Shown here: in pieces, positions 1 through 12,023 of the stretch
Layout: each line of letters opens with the position of its first letter
Numbering within the stretch: the first letter of the stretch is position 1
Source: Brachypodius melanocephalos
Taxonomy: Eukaryota > Chordata > Aves > Passeriformes > Pycnonotidae
Length of the DNA stretch: 64,000 nucleotides
Reading direction: 5' to 3'
Assembly: GCA_013398615.1 (NCBI GenBank)
Contig: VZSR01000514.1
Location: 3,196,669-3,260,668, forward strand
The notes under the pieces: generated by a model
Seen by the model: only the letters and a program-made list of their open reading frames with translations
Database searches by the model: none
Told to the model about the DNA's origin: nothing
Position numbers and translations under genes: made by a program

Positions 1-147
1 TCTAATGAACCAAACCAGAATCCTCACATTCTTTCTGGTGATGTTGGACAATGCATTAAACCCAAACCACCATCCTGGTTTCAAAGGATTAAATGAGACA
101 GACAATTGCAATACCTGTATTGAACACAGTAATACAACTGCATGAGT

Positions 148-170
148 CATATATATACATATATATATAC
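148..170. repeat. Alternating TA/CA tract
   Basis: A 23-bp alternating purine-pyrimidine run of mostly TA steps with one CA interruption, inside the putative 3' UTR. It can fold back on itself in RNA. Such tracts are common in vertebrate 3' UTRs and intergenic DNA. Confidence 0.75.
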
Positions 171-241
171 TGTTCTTGGTTTTATTGTTCCATTTGAATA
201 TTTCTACTGTAAAAAAAGGCAGTGGTTTTGAAATTGTTGAA

Positions 242-247
242 AATAAA
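242..247 (+). terminator. Candidate polyadenylation signal AATAAA
   Basis: A canonical AATAAA hexamer lies within an A-rich context and is followed at once by TGTATTTTTGTAC, then by T/G-rich sequence. This upstream hexamer with a downstream U/GU-rich element is the normal layout of a vertebrate cleavage and polyadenylation site. It supports the 3' UTR call to its left. The hexamer alone is weak evidence, since others occur by chance across the window. Confidence 0.4.
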
Positions 248-1655
248 TGTATTTTTGTACATCAGAGTTATCTCTGGCTGCTTTTTCAATCCTTGTTCTT
301 TTCAGATTTCCTTTTGACAAAGTCCTCCCTCTTCTGAATTTCCCTTGCCATATCTATCCTTCCAACTCCATTGTTCAGGGCCATGCATGTACATTGAGTG
401 TCAACCAGAGAAATGTTCTGAGGCAAGATTTTTAAGATAAAAGAGATATAAACTACCTTTCCTTCCTTTTTAGTACTCCTCTCCAAAAATAATTATCTTC
501 TTACTTTTCCATTCTACAGGTTGATTTCCCTTTGGAGCCTCGGAGGTGAATAGGAGGGGAGAACACTCTGCTTGTACAAGCACAACCCCATAAATCCCGT
601 GCTCTCACCTATCTAATTTTAGCTTGTAAGAGACTGTAAAGTGCCAATGTGGGAAAAAAAAGAAAAGAAAGAAAAAGTTTCTTCGCTCCTTGGCACAAGA
701 CACTGTTGAAAAACAGAAAAGAGAGCGTGGAAATATGTCTCTGGATATGTATCAGCCATCCCCAGCTGTGCACATGCATACATGCATACCTCACCCTCTC
801 TCCTGTCCTTTAGGTCTGAGATCCATAACCTGCAGTTGTTTTTGTTTTTCCTTTTTGTCAGAAAGCTGAAAAAGTCAGGCAATGAAGGCCCAGGTTGGCC
901 ATCCCTGGGTGTGATGTATGAGATGCTTTCAGCATCACAGAGGACCTCTTAGCTTTTGGATTATTTGTGTTTTCCCCTCCTTACAGCCATGGTAATGTAA
1001 CGCTTGTGTTCATGGCATCCTGAACTGCAGGTTAAGGACAGAAAAGCACAAAGGATGGAATTGCCATGGCTTAACCAGCTTAACCACTGAGACACAGTGT
1101 TCAACTGTTCAGAAACCCAGCTAAGTGCAGCTGTGAAGTCAAGTGCAGGCACTTAAACTTCATAGCCTAGAAACATGAGCAGTAGCTCAATCTTTGCTGG
1201 AATCCAGCTGTTTTTTCTGTGATGGATGGGCTTATTCCCTTTATTAAGGGCAGTGTAAGCATTGTTTACAACATTATGAAATTGTCATGGTTGTGCCAAA
1301 TACCCCTCAATCAGGGGACATGGTTCTGCTCAGCAAAATGGATCCCAGCTACTCCTGGAGTCAGCTCATCACTGTCCTGTTTCACCCATGGCCCCACACT
1401 CTTCAACAGGCTGAGGCTGTGCCCAGTTGGCTTTGCCCTCTGCCTGGCTCTTCCTCTTCCCCTGGCCCTCTCCCCAGTGAAGTACTCTGATTATTAAGGA
1501 CTATCAAAGCACCATTGCATTACTGACATATTATTGTACTACATCACCTAAGTGCTGGTCTGCTGTTGTATATCATGGTGCTACATCAGGGAAATGGCAG
1601 GTGACAGGAACCCAGGACCCAAAGACAGATCACTTTTCTAAGCTTTATGGGCTGC

Positions 1656-1678
1656 TTTTTTTTTTTTTTTTTTTTTTT
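1656..1678. repeat. Poly(T) run, 23 bp
   Basis: Twenty-three uninterrupted T residues. Read on the minus strand it is a poly(A) tract. I checked it as a possible processed-pseudogene tail, but no AATAAA lies on the minus strand just upstream and no coding similarity is seen, so a simple homopolymer is the best call. Confidence 0.9.
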
Positions 1679-4600
1679 CCCTGAAGACAGCAAATAAAGC
1701 CAAGGAAAGCAGTATGGGACTGCTGCCATGAAGCTTTCAAAACCTTTAAATATACTTATCTGTACAATTTTCCCTTGACCCTGAAACATTAATTAAACAA
1801 ATCTGCTGATGTTTCTATATGAGACCATAGAGATGAGTTTATTTTGGGTCATGGAGGAAAGAACAGTTGCTCACTAGGAACTGTTTCATTTGTGTCTGTG
1901 TGAGAGCAGAATAGAAGGATTTTTCCTTGCGAAACAAAAAAATAATTTGTTCCTGAATTTAAAAAAATATTATTAGTAGGTCAATTGACTGTATTTTAAA
2001 TGTAATTGTGCAGGTAGAGGTAGGACAGAAGGTAATTGTGCTGTTGGTGTCGGGATTTTACCCTTGATAAATATAAAAAGATTTGTTTTGCGGTTGCTTT
2101 ATGCTGGTTCTATCTGTTCAGGCCCCTGATATCAGTGAATTTAGTCTTGATTTACATCAGTCTGAGCTCTCACATTAAGAGGAGTTACATGCATACTTCA
2201 AGGACGGAATAAATCCTTTTTAATGCCTTATTGTGAATGTCAAGCAGTTTTCAGACCAAAATTTAGAGGGGATTGTAATACTACTAGTAATGAAAAATCA
2301 CATACAGGGACATAGATGAAAGGAAGGAGAAGCATGTTTATTAACTGAAACAGAATTGTTATGATGATGTGTGTTTTTAAAATCTTGTGTTGGCTACATG
2401 AACCTGGAAGGCAAAAAAGAGAGAAAATCTGCAAGCCAGATGTGAAGCAGAGTGAGGAGGAAGAGAGGTGGGCCAGGCTGGCTGGGATCCAGTGGCTCAC
2501 CAGAGGGCACAGTGAGAGGCACGTGGTTGGTTAATCGTTTAATGATTTCAGCACGGGAATTTTCTAAAGTCTCAGGCTGGATCAACTGAATCAATGGGAC
2601 ATGTAGCACATTCAGGGCATATAAGATGGAGTCATCTCTGCTTCCACATCCTGATGCTCAGCATTGAAATTCAAGTTTTAAGCAGGTGATTCCCAACTGA
2701 AGTGCCAGCGTTGAGCCCTGAGGGTCCTGACAGAGCAGTGTTGGGTGAGTGAGGGCTCAGGCAGGATTTGTGGGCCAATTTCAAAGCTCAGCCCAGGGTT
2801 GCATGTGGTTTTATTCAATGGGTTGTGTGTTTGCTGTGAAAAAGAATCTGCTCCTGCTGTGGGTTGTAAGGAAAATGGATCTGAAGAGGTCAGTGGGGCA
2901 AGGGAAGGAAGATGGGATGACAAAACACTGTGCAATATTTGTCAGTTCAGGGGACACAATCCTCTTTCATGGACAAGAATTTGTCTGTGTGCTGGGTGAA
3001 GCAGTGGGTTAAAGTCCTTGTCTGGAGGGGAGACAAGGATAAAGAAGCCTTGCAGGGAGCTGTGTGAGTGGGCATCAGGAACTGACTGAGGAATTGTCTG
3101 GGCTAGGACAAGGGCTGCACCTACCTGTCCTTGTCTTTGTGAAATGAGCATTCCCTGGAGAGACCCTCAGAGAAACCAGGGAGAGTGGAGAAGTTTTAAT
3201 GAGTACAAGGGGTGGTGAAAATATATGTGAGATAATCTGACAGCCAAGGTGAGTCAAAGTCAACCTGGGCGGCATCTGCTGCTGCTGCATCTGGAAATAC
3301 TTTGATGCACTTACAGTGCCCCAATGTGTACACAGCCCTCGTTTCAGAGTAATTCTGGGTCTCATGAGCGTCCATGAGGATGGAGAAAGACTGACACCCA
3401 AAACATGCCACACAGAAAGGTTTCTCTTCCCTCAGGAGCCCTCCACATCATGCATGTGCTGAAGGGTCTGAAGCTCGTTGCAGGCAAGTTTGAAAGTCTA
3501 AATCCATTTGTGGCTCTGGACTTTCTGCCTAATAATATCACCTACACTTGGAATAATCTGAGATACTGTTAGAAATACCTGTGAGACTATGGTTTTAGTG
3601 GGTTTTTTTAACCTTGCAATGTTCTTGTCAGTTCCAGTCTACAGGCTGTTAGAGATCTGAACTGAACTTTAAGATGCTGAGGGACTTTCCTCTTCATTAT
3701 TTTTTGTGTAAAATTTCCCTTCCTTTTGTAGGTTATGCTGAAAAGTCTCAGCATAAGCTTCCACTCTACTTTTACCCACTGTATTTTGGGACTATGAATC
3801 ATTTACAATACTGATAATATTTACTGCGTGAACAATTTGTCCATTTCTAAAAGGAAAAGTCACAGAGAGGGCAAGCACATGCAATCCTTTGGTTCAGGAG
3901 AGCCTGGAGATGCTCTGACATCAGTGGGCTCTTTTCCTCTGGATGTGTCATTAACTCCTGCAGACCTTGGGGCACACCCTCACTCTGCACAAACACTCAC
4001 AACATGCCACTGCCCCTATCATTTAGCAGCAGAGGAGGGGGATTTAAGAACAGCTACAAATTACTTATCAATTCAAAATGTTTTCATCACCCTTGAAACA
4101 TGAATTGAGTCTAAGTAGTAGGAGGGAATTGATCTAACTTATTTATTTATCTGCTCCATTAATTAATTTTTGACAAGGCTATTTTGTGAACAAGATGTGA
4201 AGACAATGCAAAGTCGAAGCAAATTAGGGCAGACCACGCCAGGCTGAAAACCAAATTCCTGCACTTCAGTCTGGTGGAAGTTTCTGGGCTGAGGAACTCC
4301 TAAGTCAGTCCAGGGTTGCTCCGTGGAGAGAGCAAGAGGGAACTGAAGAAAAGGTTTATTTCCTTACTTAAGTGGCTATTTGGACTTAAACCACTAACCT
4401 AAGGTCATGCATCAATTCCTGTTTTGGGCTCAGGTGGGTGTCTGCAGGCAGATAATCTGCATTCATCGTGTCTGAATCTTAATTTCTGTTTGTAGCTGCT
4501 TCACACCAACAATCTGCAAACTGGACTGGACCTTTCCTACAGAGCATCTGCCTTACCTTAGGAATTCTGGCTGCAAAAGGGACACCTGGACTGGAAGGTG

Positions 4601-7600
4601 TGAAAGAGTGTAAGTGGGTGTAAAAGGCTTCAAAGAGATGCTGAGGGTTCACTCTGAGCCCAGAAGGGTGCTAGGGTTTTGGTTTGTTGATTTTCTTTGA
4701 TGGTAAAACCCTGCCTCCAGTTTTTAAATCATAATTAATAGCTCATCAGGAACATTGGCTTCAGAAGTTATTACTATGTTTCAACAGATGTTCAGCCAGT
4801 CAGATTATTTAATTAGCTTCATGCTCTTTAACCTCATAAATCTGTGAAAGCTGTGACAAGGAAAAGGAAAATGAATTCATGAAAATAAATCAATACCCTA
4901 GACCTTTATACAGGCTGAAAAAATTTGAACCAAGCACCACTGAAAAGTTTGGGGACCAAACCGAGTGCTTGTCTTTGGGCTGTAAATCACATGTGAGCAC
5001 AGTTTTAGAGGAAAATGCCCTGGATTCTCAGCACAGCATTCTTGGGAAGTGGGAATACTCGGAAAAGCCTTTGTCTGTAGGGAACTGGTTTGGCATTGGA
5101 GAGACCTGCATGTGGTCCTTACCTCTAACAATGACTTGAAATGTGACTTCCAGAAACTCTGTTTGTTTTCTCCTGTCCTCCTTAAACAGTGGAAATGTCT
5201 CGAGCACAGTCCAACCCAAGGATACTTCTCGAAATTTCTCCAGAGAAAATGGTCATCATTCAAGACATTATTTGGAAGAAAACCTTCTCTGCTTCCCATT
5301 CACCAGGATGCCTTAGGAGGCTGGCTCCCTGATTTCCTTACCTCTGGTACTTCCTCAGCTTGGGTAACAGCAGCATCACTCCTTCTGGTATACGAAAAGC
5401 CTTTTTATGTTTGTTTGGAGTGGCTGGGTTTATAGACAGCCTAGGAACCTGCCAACATATCTGCAGCACCCCAAGGCCCCCCCAGCCAGTGAAGATGGAA
5501 TGCTAAGTGACAATTTGGTTGCTTCACTCACCGTGGTTCATCTGTAGTACGTGGGGCTGTTGCAGACAGTAAAGTTAGTGCTCAATGTGTGTGAATCTGA
5601 CTTTGAAAATAATCCCCCTCTGTTCAGTGTCAGGCCATTCAGAGTGCAAATCTTTCTATTGCATGGCAAGAACCAGGAATTGCCAAGATCCTGGAGCAGT
5701 CTGTAGGCTGGTGCCTCTGCATTTACTGCACTCATACTCAATCATTGTGTGATTACAGGGGACACAAGTCGGTGAATCAAAGCATACAATGACCCACTTC
5801 ATCCTCAGTGTGCCTAGGAATAAAGGGTTTTATTCCCCTGTGTGGTATTTTAAAATGTATTTCCCTCATCTTCATTTCAGAAAAATACTTTGTTAACAGA
5901 CTTTTGCCCCTCCAGAGACCAACTTCAAACAAGACATCATTTATAGAGGAAAAACTCCATTCAGTAAGGGCTTTTTTGTACCTTTGCTGGCTCCAGCAAA
6001 CCATGCTTTTCCTTAATTTTTCCTTCCAGCAATTTCATATAATGTGTTTCACAATATGCCTGACTTCCACAAATCAGAGGGGATGGAAACCTGTGCATGG
6101 CTGGAATGGATTTGCTCCAGAAACTTCTGAAGGTCAGTTTTGCCTTTACTCTGAGCTCTGCGGAGTGGGATTGAGGTCAAGCATGGACAATACAGTAATT
6201 TCCTTGACGCCTGCAATTAAATGGGTTTTTTGCTGCATGAACCTGGTAATATTTTCTACACAGCATGCACCAGTCATTGCTCTGGACTGTGTTTTCCTGA
6301 CTGCAGCACTGCAGTGGATCTGCTCTTCCTGTCCTTATTGCCATGGTAGGAACTAACAGCACCAATTGCATTTGTCTATTTTTCACAGTCAGATGCTTTC
6401 CTATGGCTGTGTTATGGTTTTGTTTTCTGGTTAGCTGCTTTCTTTCACCACCACCTACTTCTCTGCCTTTCTTACTTGTTTTTATCCCTGCTCAGAAATT
6501 TCCACTCATGCAGCCAGTTTAGCGGGGAGATGAAATTCACCCCTGTTAATTCAAAGGCGTGGAAGAGGGGAAACCTGGGTGTTGAGGATGGCCATCTTTT
6601 GCATCTTTACTTCACCACCACAAAATTTAAGTCCAAAACAGTTCAGGCAATGCGACTTCCCTGGTTCTGAGGGTTAAAAACCATCATCTGCTGTGTCAGC
6701 CTGCAGGTCAGGGACACCCTTCTGCTGAAAGCATCTTACTCAGGCCAGCCTTTGATGCCACCTGTGAGGAACCAAGCAGGACTCTGAGCTAGTGCTCCGT
6801 TTATCTTGTTTCCCTCTTCCCATCTTGTAGGAAAAGAAACAAATTATGTTTACCTTTGTTGCCTTTGTTGCCTCTCTGTAGAAACGATGCTACCTTTATA
6901 TGTGTTGGTCTCGTCACTTTTTAGCCATGACAGAACTAAGGATGAAATTGCAAGGGAAGAAAATGCTTGTAACAGTTACAATTTTTTTTTTGTTTGATGA
7001 AAAATACCTCCCAGATAAAGGGAGACATTTTTCTCTGATAAATCACACATTTTGTGCAGAGCATGAACAGGTAGGGCTGAGGTTTTCATGGTAACCCATC
7101 TTTAGTACTGTTATTACAGCCAGTACCTAAACAATCTTCTGTTTTCTAGCAGTTAAAAAGAAACCATAAAAATATCTTTCAGTACAATCAGGAGGGCTTC
7201 TTTAAGCAGCTCTTTTAGAACTCCAATGACTTTAAAAACATAGATTTTTTTCTTCCCCTTTCATTTCTATTTTTTTTTTTTTAATGAAGAATACAACAGG
7301 GATTAAAATGAAAAAGGATCCGGAATCATTTTGACTGAGAGGAAAGAAATATTTGTACATTATTCATTGTACTCTCAGTTATTCATCAAAAGTTTCATTC
7401 TTCTACTAAAGTCTTTTCCTTATCTTAAAGCCACTGACATGAATATATATCACCAAGTTAAAAAGATTGAATTACACTTCTCCTGCTGCTGCTGAGATTC
7501 ATGGAAGCTCAAAGCCCAGCCTAGTCCCTAGGTGTACTGAGCCACTGCATTTTATGATTTTCGGAGCATGACGCTAACAGGGTTTGTCTCTTCATTGTGA

Positions 7601-8029
7601 TACGGAGATGATTGAAAATGTGCTGCTGTATTGCTTGATAAAAGACCGTTGCCAAAAAGGAGAGCAGCTTTGTCATTTGAGAACATTACCCATGGGGTTT
7701 AAGAGACCTACTTGACAGCAGAATCTCTAGCAGGTTGGTTTTTTTTTTTTTAAAGCAATATGTTCTCCGTTGCCACTGTCAACAGCTTGAACAGGAGATG
7801 AGAAGGAGCTGAGATGTGATCCATAAAATCTTCCTCTGGTATTGTGCTGCCCCACAAGTACCAGGGGAACAAGTGACATTTTCTTGCTCTGGTTCTTAGT
7901 GCTTGTTCAGAAAGGGAATCACTCTTGGTTTGTGCTGCTCTTGGTTCATACACCAGCTCACACTTCCCGATGTCTGTTCTGTGGGTGCCCAGCTTTGAAA
8001 TGAGTGGGGCAGAGCACAGTGCTGCACCC

Positions 8030-8066
8030 CAGTGAGGGGGCACTGACTGCCCACCCTGACTCACTG
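8030..8066. other. Two-part hairpin
   Basis: Outer arms CAGTGAG (8030-8036) and CTCACTG (8060-8066) are perfect complements. Inside them GGGCA and TGCCC form a second 5-bp stem around a CTGAC loop. The internal loop is asymmetric. It is short enough to arise by chance in 64 kb, so no function is assigned. Confidence 0.4.
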
Positions 8067-11000
8067 CTTTTTGGAGTTGCAGGGGAGACCTTTGCTGCTA
8101 CAGGAACACATGAAGTGCAAAGGAAGGTGTTATAAAGTGAATTTGGTGTGTTTAATGTGCACAGGCAAGACACGTCCTTTGCAGGGTGTACTGCGATGTC
8201 TTGAGGGAAAGATGTGGAGAGGCTCTACTCCCCAGCCATCTGTGTGATGGAAAACAAAGCCATTTTTAGGTCCTACACAGTGGTGTGGGGTCAGCAATGA
8301 GACCAGAGTATTCGTGTGGCAGGCAGACTGTGTTGGCAGCATGCAGGGTATGGCACAGCCTTGCCCTGAGCAGTCTCAGCTCTCTCCCTTTTCCTTTCCA
8401 CTGCCAGGGAGGAAGGGCTGTCCCTGGTGATGTTGCACCAGGGCACAAACTTGGTGGCATCAACTTCAAACTCACTGAGTTGGGACAGTGAGAAGGGCTT
8501 GCATGTGTCCTGGCCTTCCTAGTGGGTCCTGACTCATTTTACGTTTGACACACAAGGGCTTAAATTTTTCTTGATCTTTTCTAAATGCATTAAAAGAGCC
8601 AGTTCACACCAAGGAGCCTCAAATTCCTGACGGACAGGAAAGAAGTGCTGAGTGCCTCTTTCATACCTGTGTCACAGGTGCTGATGTGGGTGCAGAGGCA
8701 GCTGTAAATGTGCCAGGACCAAGGAGCCACATCCATTCTGCAAAATGCTGCTGTGATCTTCAGCAGGAGATTCAGTGGACAAAAATCCCCTTGCTCCTTG
8801 TGGCCTATGAAGTGTGAGTTCAGTTTCATGACAGAAACTCCAGCTCTTAGATAGAGACAACATTCTCACCAAGTTTGTTGTGCAGTTCTGGATGCAAGGC
8901 TACCAAATTATGTGTAGAACCACAGCAACACCAACATAATACAAAAATATCATTTAAGGATGTCTGATGCTGTTGCACAGCTATTTGCTTTGCAAGCACT
9001 TCAGACCTAGGGCATTTCATTGCAGAACTGGTTCTGTCACAGCCACACAGAGCCCTCCAGGCCCCCTCAGCCACCTGCTCCTGTCATGATCCACAAACGC
9101 ATTTTTCTGCCTGTGCCAGTGGTTGGGCACCCACCAATCCTTGTTTTGCTCCATAAGAAGGGGTGTTTGATGATCTGCACTGAGCCATATGTCATTTTGC
9201 AGCAACACGCCTCTGATTGGAAAATGGACCACTGCAATTTGAGAAGGGCTGAGCTCCAACTTGCCAAAGGCATGTAGAGATAGCTTGAACTGAGGAGAGC
9301 TTGAGAGAGGGAAACCTTGTCTAAAATCACCACTGGAGTTCAGGAAAACTGGATAAGATAATGATAAAATGGGCAGGGGAAAATAGAAAGTGAACTGTCT
9401 TGGTTATTGTCGTTTCAGATTAAATGGAACAGTCTAGTATGGTGATGGAGAGAGAAATGTATTTTTAGAAAACACAAAGGGCCTTTACACATCTCGTCCT
9501 TGACAATTCAGCAAAAGTTGTTTTTTCTGGTTGCCTCACTCCAGCCACAATACCTGCAAACATTTTCCTTCTTGCTGCTGTAAAGTTCAGAAAGGAAGAC
9601 TGAGGCTTAAACTCAGCCCACGTAGCCCTCAACTTACCTGTTTGAAGAAACAGATTGTGAGAGGCCCAATGAGAAATCACACTTCTGTGGTTTGAATACC
9701 CTTCCTTCTCTCTAAATTATGGAGTGATGCTGGGCAAAAAGCTGAGGCAGCGTGGTTTGCTCTGATGCTGGTTGAGCAGCAGGGCTGATGACCAGTTAGT
9801 GGAGGCAAATAGCACAGGAGCAAACTCTTTGGAGCCAGGCTGCTGCTCCAGATGAAGGGAAGGGTTTTTCGGCCTGTGCCCAAAATTAAATGAGGCTTAA
9901 GTTAATCCAGATGTCCTGGCTGTGCCCTCAGCATCAGTTTCCATGCACACTGTGCTTGTGCTAGGGGGTGTTTTCAACAACAGGACAGAAACCGTGAGGA
10001 ATTTGGAGGAGTGTCTGCTTTGTTCTGAACTATTAAACCTCCTAGTTTCCAAGACCTGTGCAAAAGCCTAAGGAGGTTTTTAAAGCAAAAATAAGAAAAT
10101 AATGAAAAATCCCACTTGTGCCATTTCTGCTACCAGAAAGTGTGCCAGTAGTAGCAGGTTCCTGAGATCCTAAATAAATAAATAAAGAAGGAGGCCAGAG
10201 CCCATCAGCTCTGGAGCTGCCAGACTGGGAGGATGGTGTAAATCAGTGCAGTGCTCTGATGCCAGTCACTCACACCACGTTCCAGGGAGCTGCCCTGGGT
10301 TATAGCAGCCCTGGCTCTGACCCCTTGCAGTGCTGATTGAGGTGTACTAGGCCAAAACTGGGAACAATCTCTTCAGCAGCTGCCCTGATTTTTCACAAGT
10401 TAACTTTTTTTGTGTGTTTCCCCCTTCTGAACTCTGGACCTCTCTCTTTCCACAGGAGCTGAGCTTTCTTGAGAACGATTGTTTAATGGGAACATCTGGT
10501 GTGTGAATGGAAGACTCAGTACTCCTTTTCCCTTCAGTAGATGCTCATTGCATACTTTAAAAGTTGGTCTTTAGTTTTCCTTCCCTGAGCAGAGAAAAAA
10601 ATATGGATCATTACTTGACAGAACAGCCTGTGCTCCTTAGTTACTCAATATGTGCAGGTGTTAACTTGAGCCTGACTTATGAGCTTTGCCCACAATTAAA
10701 AATTTTCTGCTGTAAATGCTTGGTTTCTGATGAAAATGTAGCAATCCTTCCTGTTGTTCAATTAGTGCTAATTAGATATTACCTGTGCACAATACTCCTT
10801 GTCATTCAATAACCACAGTCTGGGATATTTTTTTTTTTCGTGAGGAAAAATATCTTACAAAAAGAACCCCACAAAACCTTCTGAGTTCTTTGACATGGGT
10901 GCTGTTTAGAACTGTGGAAAATTTTAAAATGAAAGCTAAGTAGGTGTAAGAAAATGTGGGATTTGCATCCATATTTTTACTTTTCCTTCTCTTCCCTCTT

Positions 11001-11703
11001 CCTCTTTGCAATGGAGGTGCTACACAAAGATAACTGCTGCGTGGGCTTTTATAAGAACTGGCTTGACAAACATCTGGTGGTGTTGGTGAATTCACAGGCT
11101 CCATAAAGTTTTTTTCCATGCACTCTGATGGCTTTTTGGCTTAGCCAGCTTTAGCTGAAGTCCTTGCCAGCTGAAAATTATTTACGATCATCCAATGGGA
11201 ATTGCACAGGCCATATAGAAAAAGTGGATGTGCAAAGTTTTAAGGCAAGAGGCTGAATATTAACACAGTTGCTCTAATCATTGAATCATGATGACTCCCA
11301 GCAGATTTGGTTTGATTTATGCCATCCCTGGCCCTGACATTAACAGAGCTGGTGTGAAAAATGTTGAGGTTCATCTTCCCTGAGGATTCAGGAGCACCTT
11401 AAATGGGGAGATGGTATCCATGATTTCTTTAGGACAGGATCATAAACTCTACAGATGAGAACAGTATTGCAAATCCCATGGGAAGGAAAATAGATTTAGC
11501 AGTGGGCAATATACATCCCTTCTTTGAGTGGCAAGATTCTGCTGTGAATCAGCCTGGTACAGCAGTGGCACTGATTGTACAAATGAAACTATGGGCACTG
11601 ATTTACCTAAATGCATTGGAGCCTCCAGAAAAGATGGAAGAGAATTGTATTGTTGGGATTGGAACACTGTTTATTTTGGCTAAGAGAGAGCAGGGCAAAC
11701 TTT

Positions 11704-12023
11704 TACTCTACACTCCCTGAAAGGTGGCTGTGCTCAGGTGGGGTTGGTCCCTTTCTGCAGGCAGCGCTGACAGAATGAGAGGACACAGACTTCAGCTGCA
11801 CCAGGGGAAATACAGGGTGGGTATTAGGAAAAAGTTTTTTACAGAAAGGGTGACAAAGTACTGGAGTGGTCTGCCTGGGGAGGTGGTGGAGTCACCATCC
11901 CTGGATGTGTTTAAAAAAAGACTGGATGTGGCACTCGGTGCCATGGTGTAGTTGAGGTGTTAGGGCATGGGCTGGACTTGATCTTGAAGGTCTCTTCCGA
12001 CCCAGGGATTCTGTGATTCTGTG
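11704..12023 (+). mobile_element. CR1 LINE, 5'-truncated 3' end, well preserved
   Basis: This is the 3' terminal part of a chicken repeat 1 (CR1) non-LTR retrotransposon. It ends in two exact ATTCTGTG octamers (12008-12023), the hallmark 3' tail of CR1, preceded by the typical GGACTTGATCTTGAAGGTCTC block. Internal sequence such as GGAGGTGGTGGAGTCACCATCC (about 11880-11900) also matches the family as I know it. CR1 copies are usually 5'-truncated by incomplete reverse transcription, which fits the roughly 320 bp seen against 4.5 kb for a full element. Few changes are evident, so it looks younger than the other two copies here. The subfamily cannot be assigned without alignment. The left boundary is approximate. 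Confidence 0.9.
11724..11951 (+). pseudogene. Open-frame remnant of CR1 C-terminal coding sequence
   Basis: A 75-codon frame stays open through the CR1 fragment and ends at a TAG just after GCCATGG. Its product contains the FFTERV and VVESPSLDVFKKRLDVAL segments, which I recognise from many avian CR1-derived predicted proteins. They correspond to the region at the end of, or just after, the reverse transcriptase reading frame. No reverse transcriptase or endonuclease domain is present, so it cannot mobilise itself. The ATG at 11724 is probably only the first in-frame methionine and not a real start. Automated pipelines may annotate this as a host gene, which I consider wrong. Confidence 0.6.

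Larger units (their letters stand above)
1..270 (+). other. Putative terminal part of a 3' UTR
   Basis: This AT-rich stretch looks like the end of a vertebrate mRNA. It has no long open frame and holds an alternating TA tract (148-170), several T-rich runs and an AATAAA hexamer at 242-247. T/G-rich sequence (about 270-305) follows the hexamer, as expected downstream of a cleavage site. The coding part would lie left of position 1, so I cannot name the gene. The estimated cleavage point near 255-270 is inferred from the usual 10-30 nt spacing. It could instead be ordinary AT-rich intergenic DNA with a chance hexamer, because AATAAA is common at this base composition. Confidence 0.4.
273..11703. 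other. Non-coding stretch, no gene recognised
   Basis: I see no supported gene here. The longest open frame (5808-6356, plus, 182 codons) is rich in Cys, Phe, Leu and Ile and has no domain or repeat I recognise. The opposite strand across 4898-5299 is also open for 133 codons, which suggests locally few stop codons rather than coding. Visible contents are a 23-T run at 1656-1678, a short hairpin at 8030-8066, and a small AAAT run near 10171-10187. There is no CpG-rich promoter-like segment. Old, diverged transposon fragments could be present that cannot be recognised by eye. Confidence 0.6.

Noticed and set aside
1656..1678. Poly(T) run as the tail of a processed pseudogene on the minus strand
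   Set aside because: There is no AATAAA on the minus strand next to it and no coding similarity. Processed pseudogenes are also rare in birds because CR1 does not efficiently copy mRNAs.
5808..6356. 182-codon plus-strand open frame, the longest in the window
   Set aside because: Composition is dominated by Cys, Phe, Leu and Ile with no domain, repeat or motif I recognise. In 64 kb of AT-rich DNA scanned in six frames a frame of this size is expected now and then.
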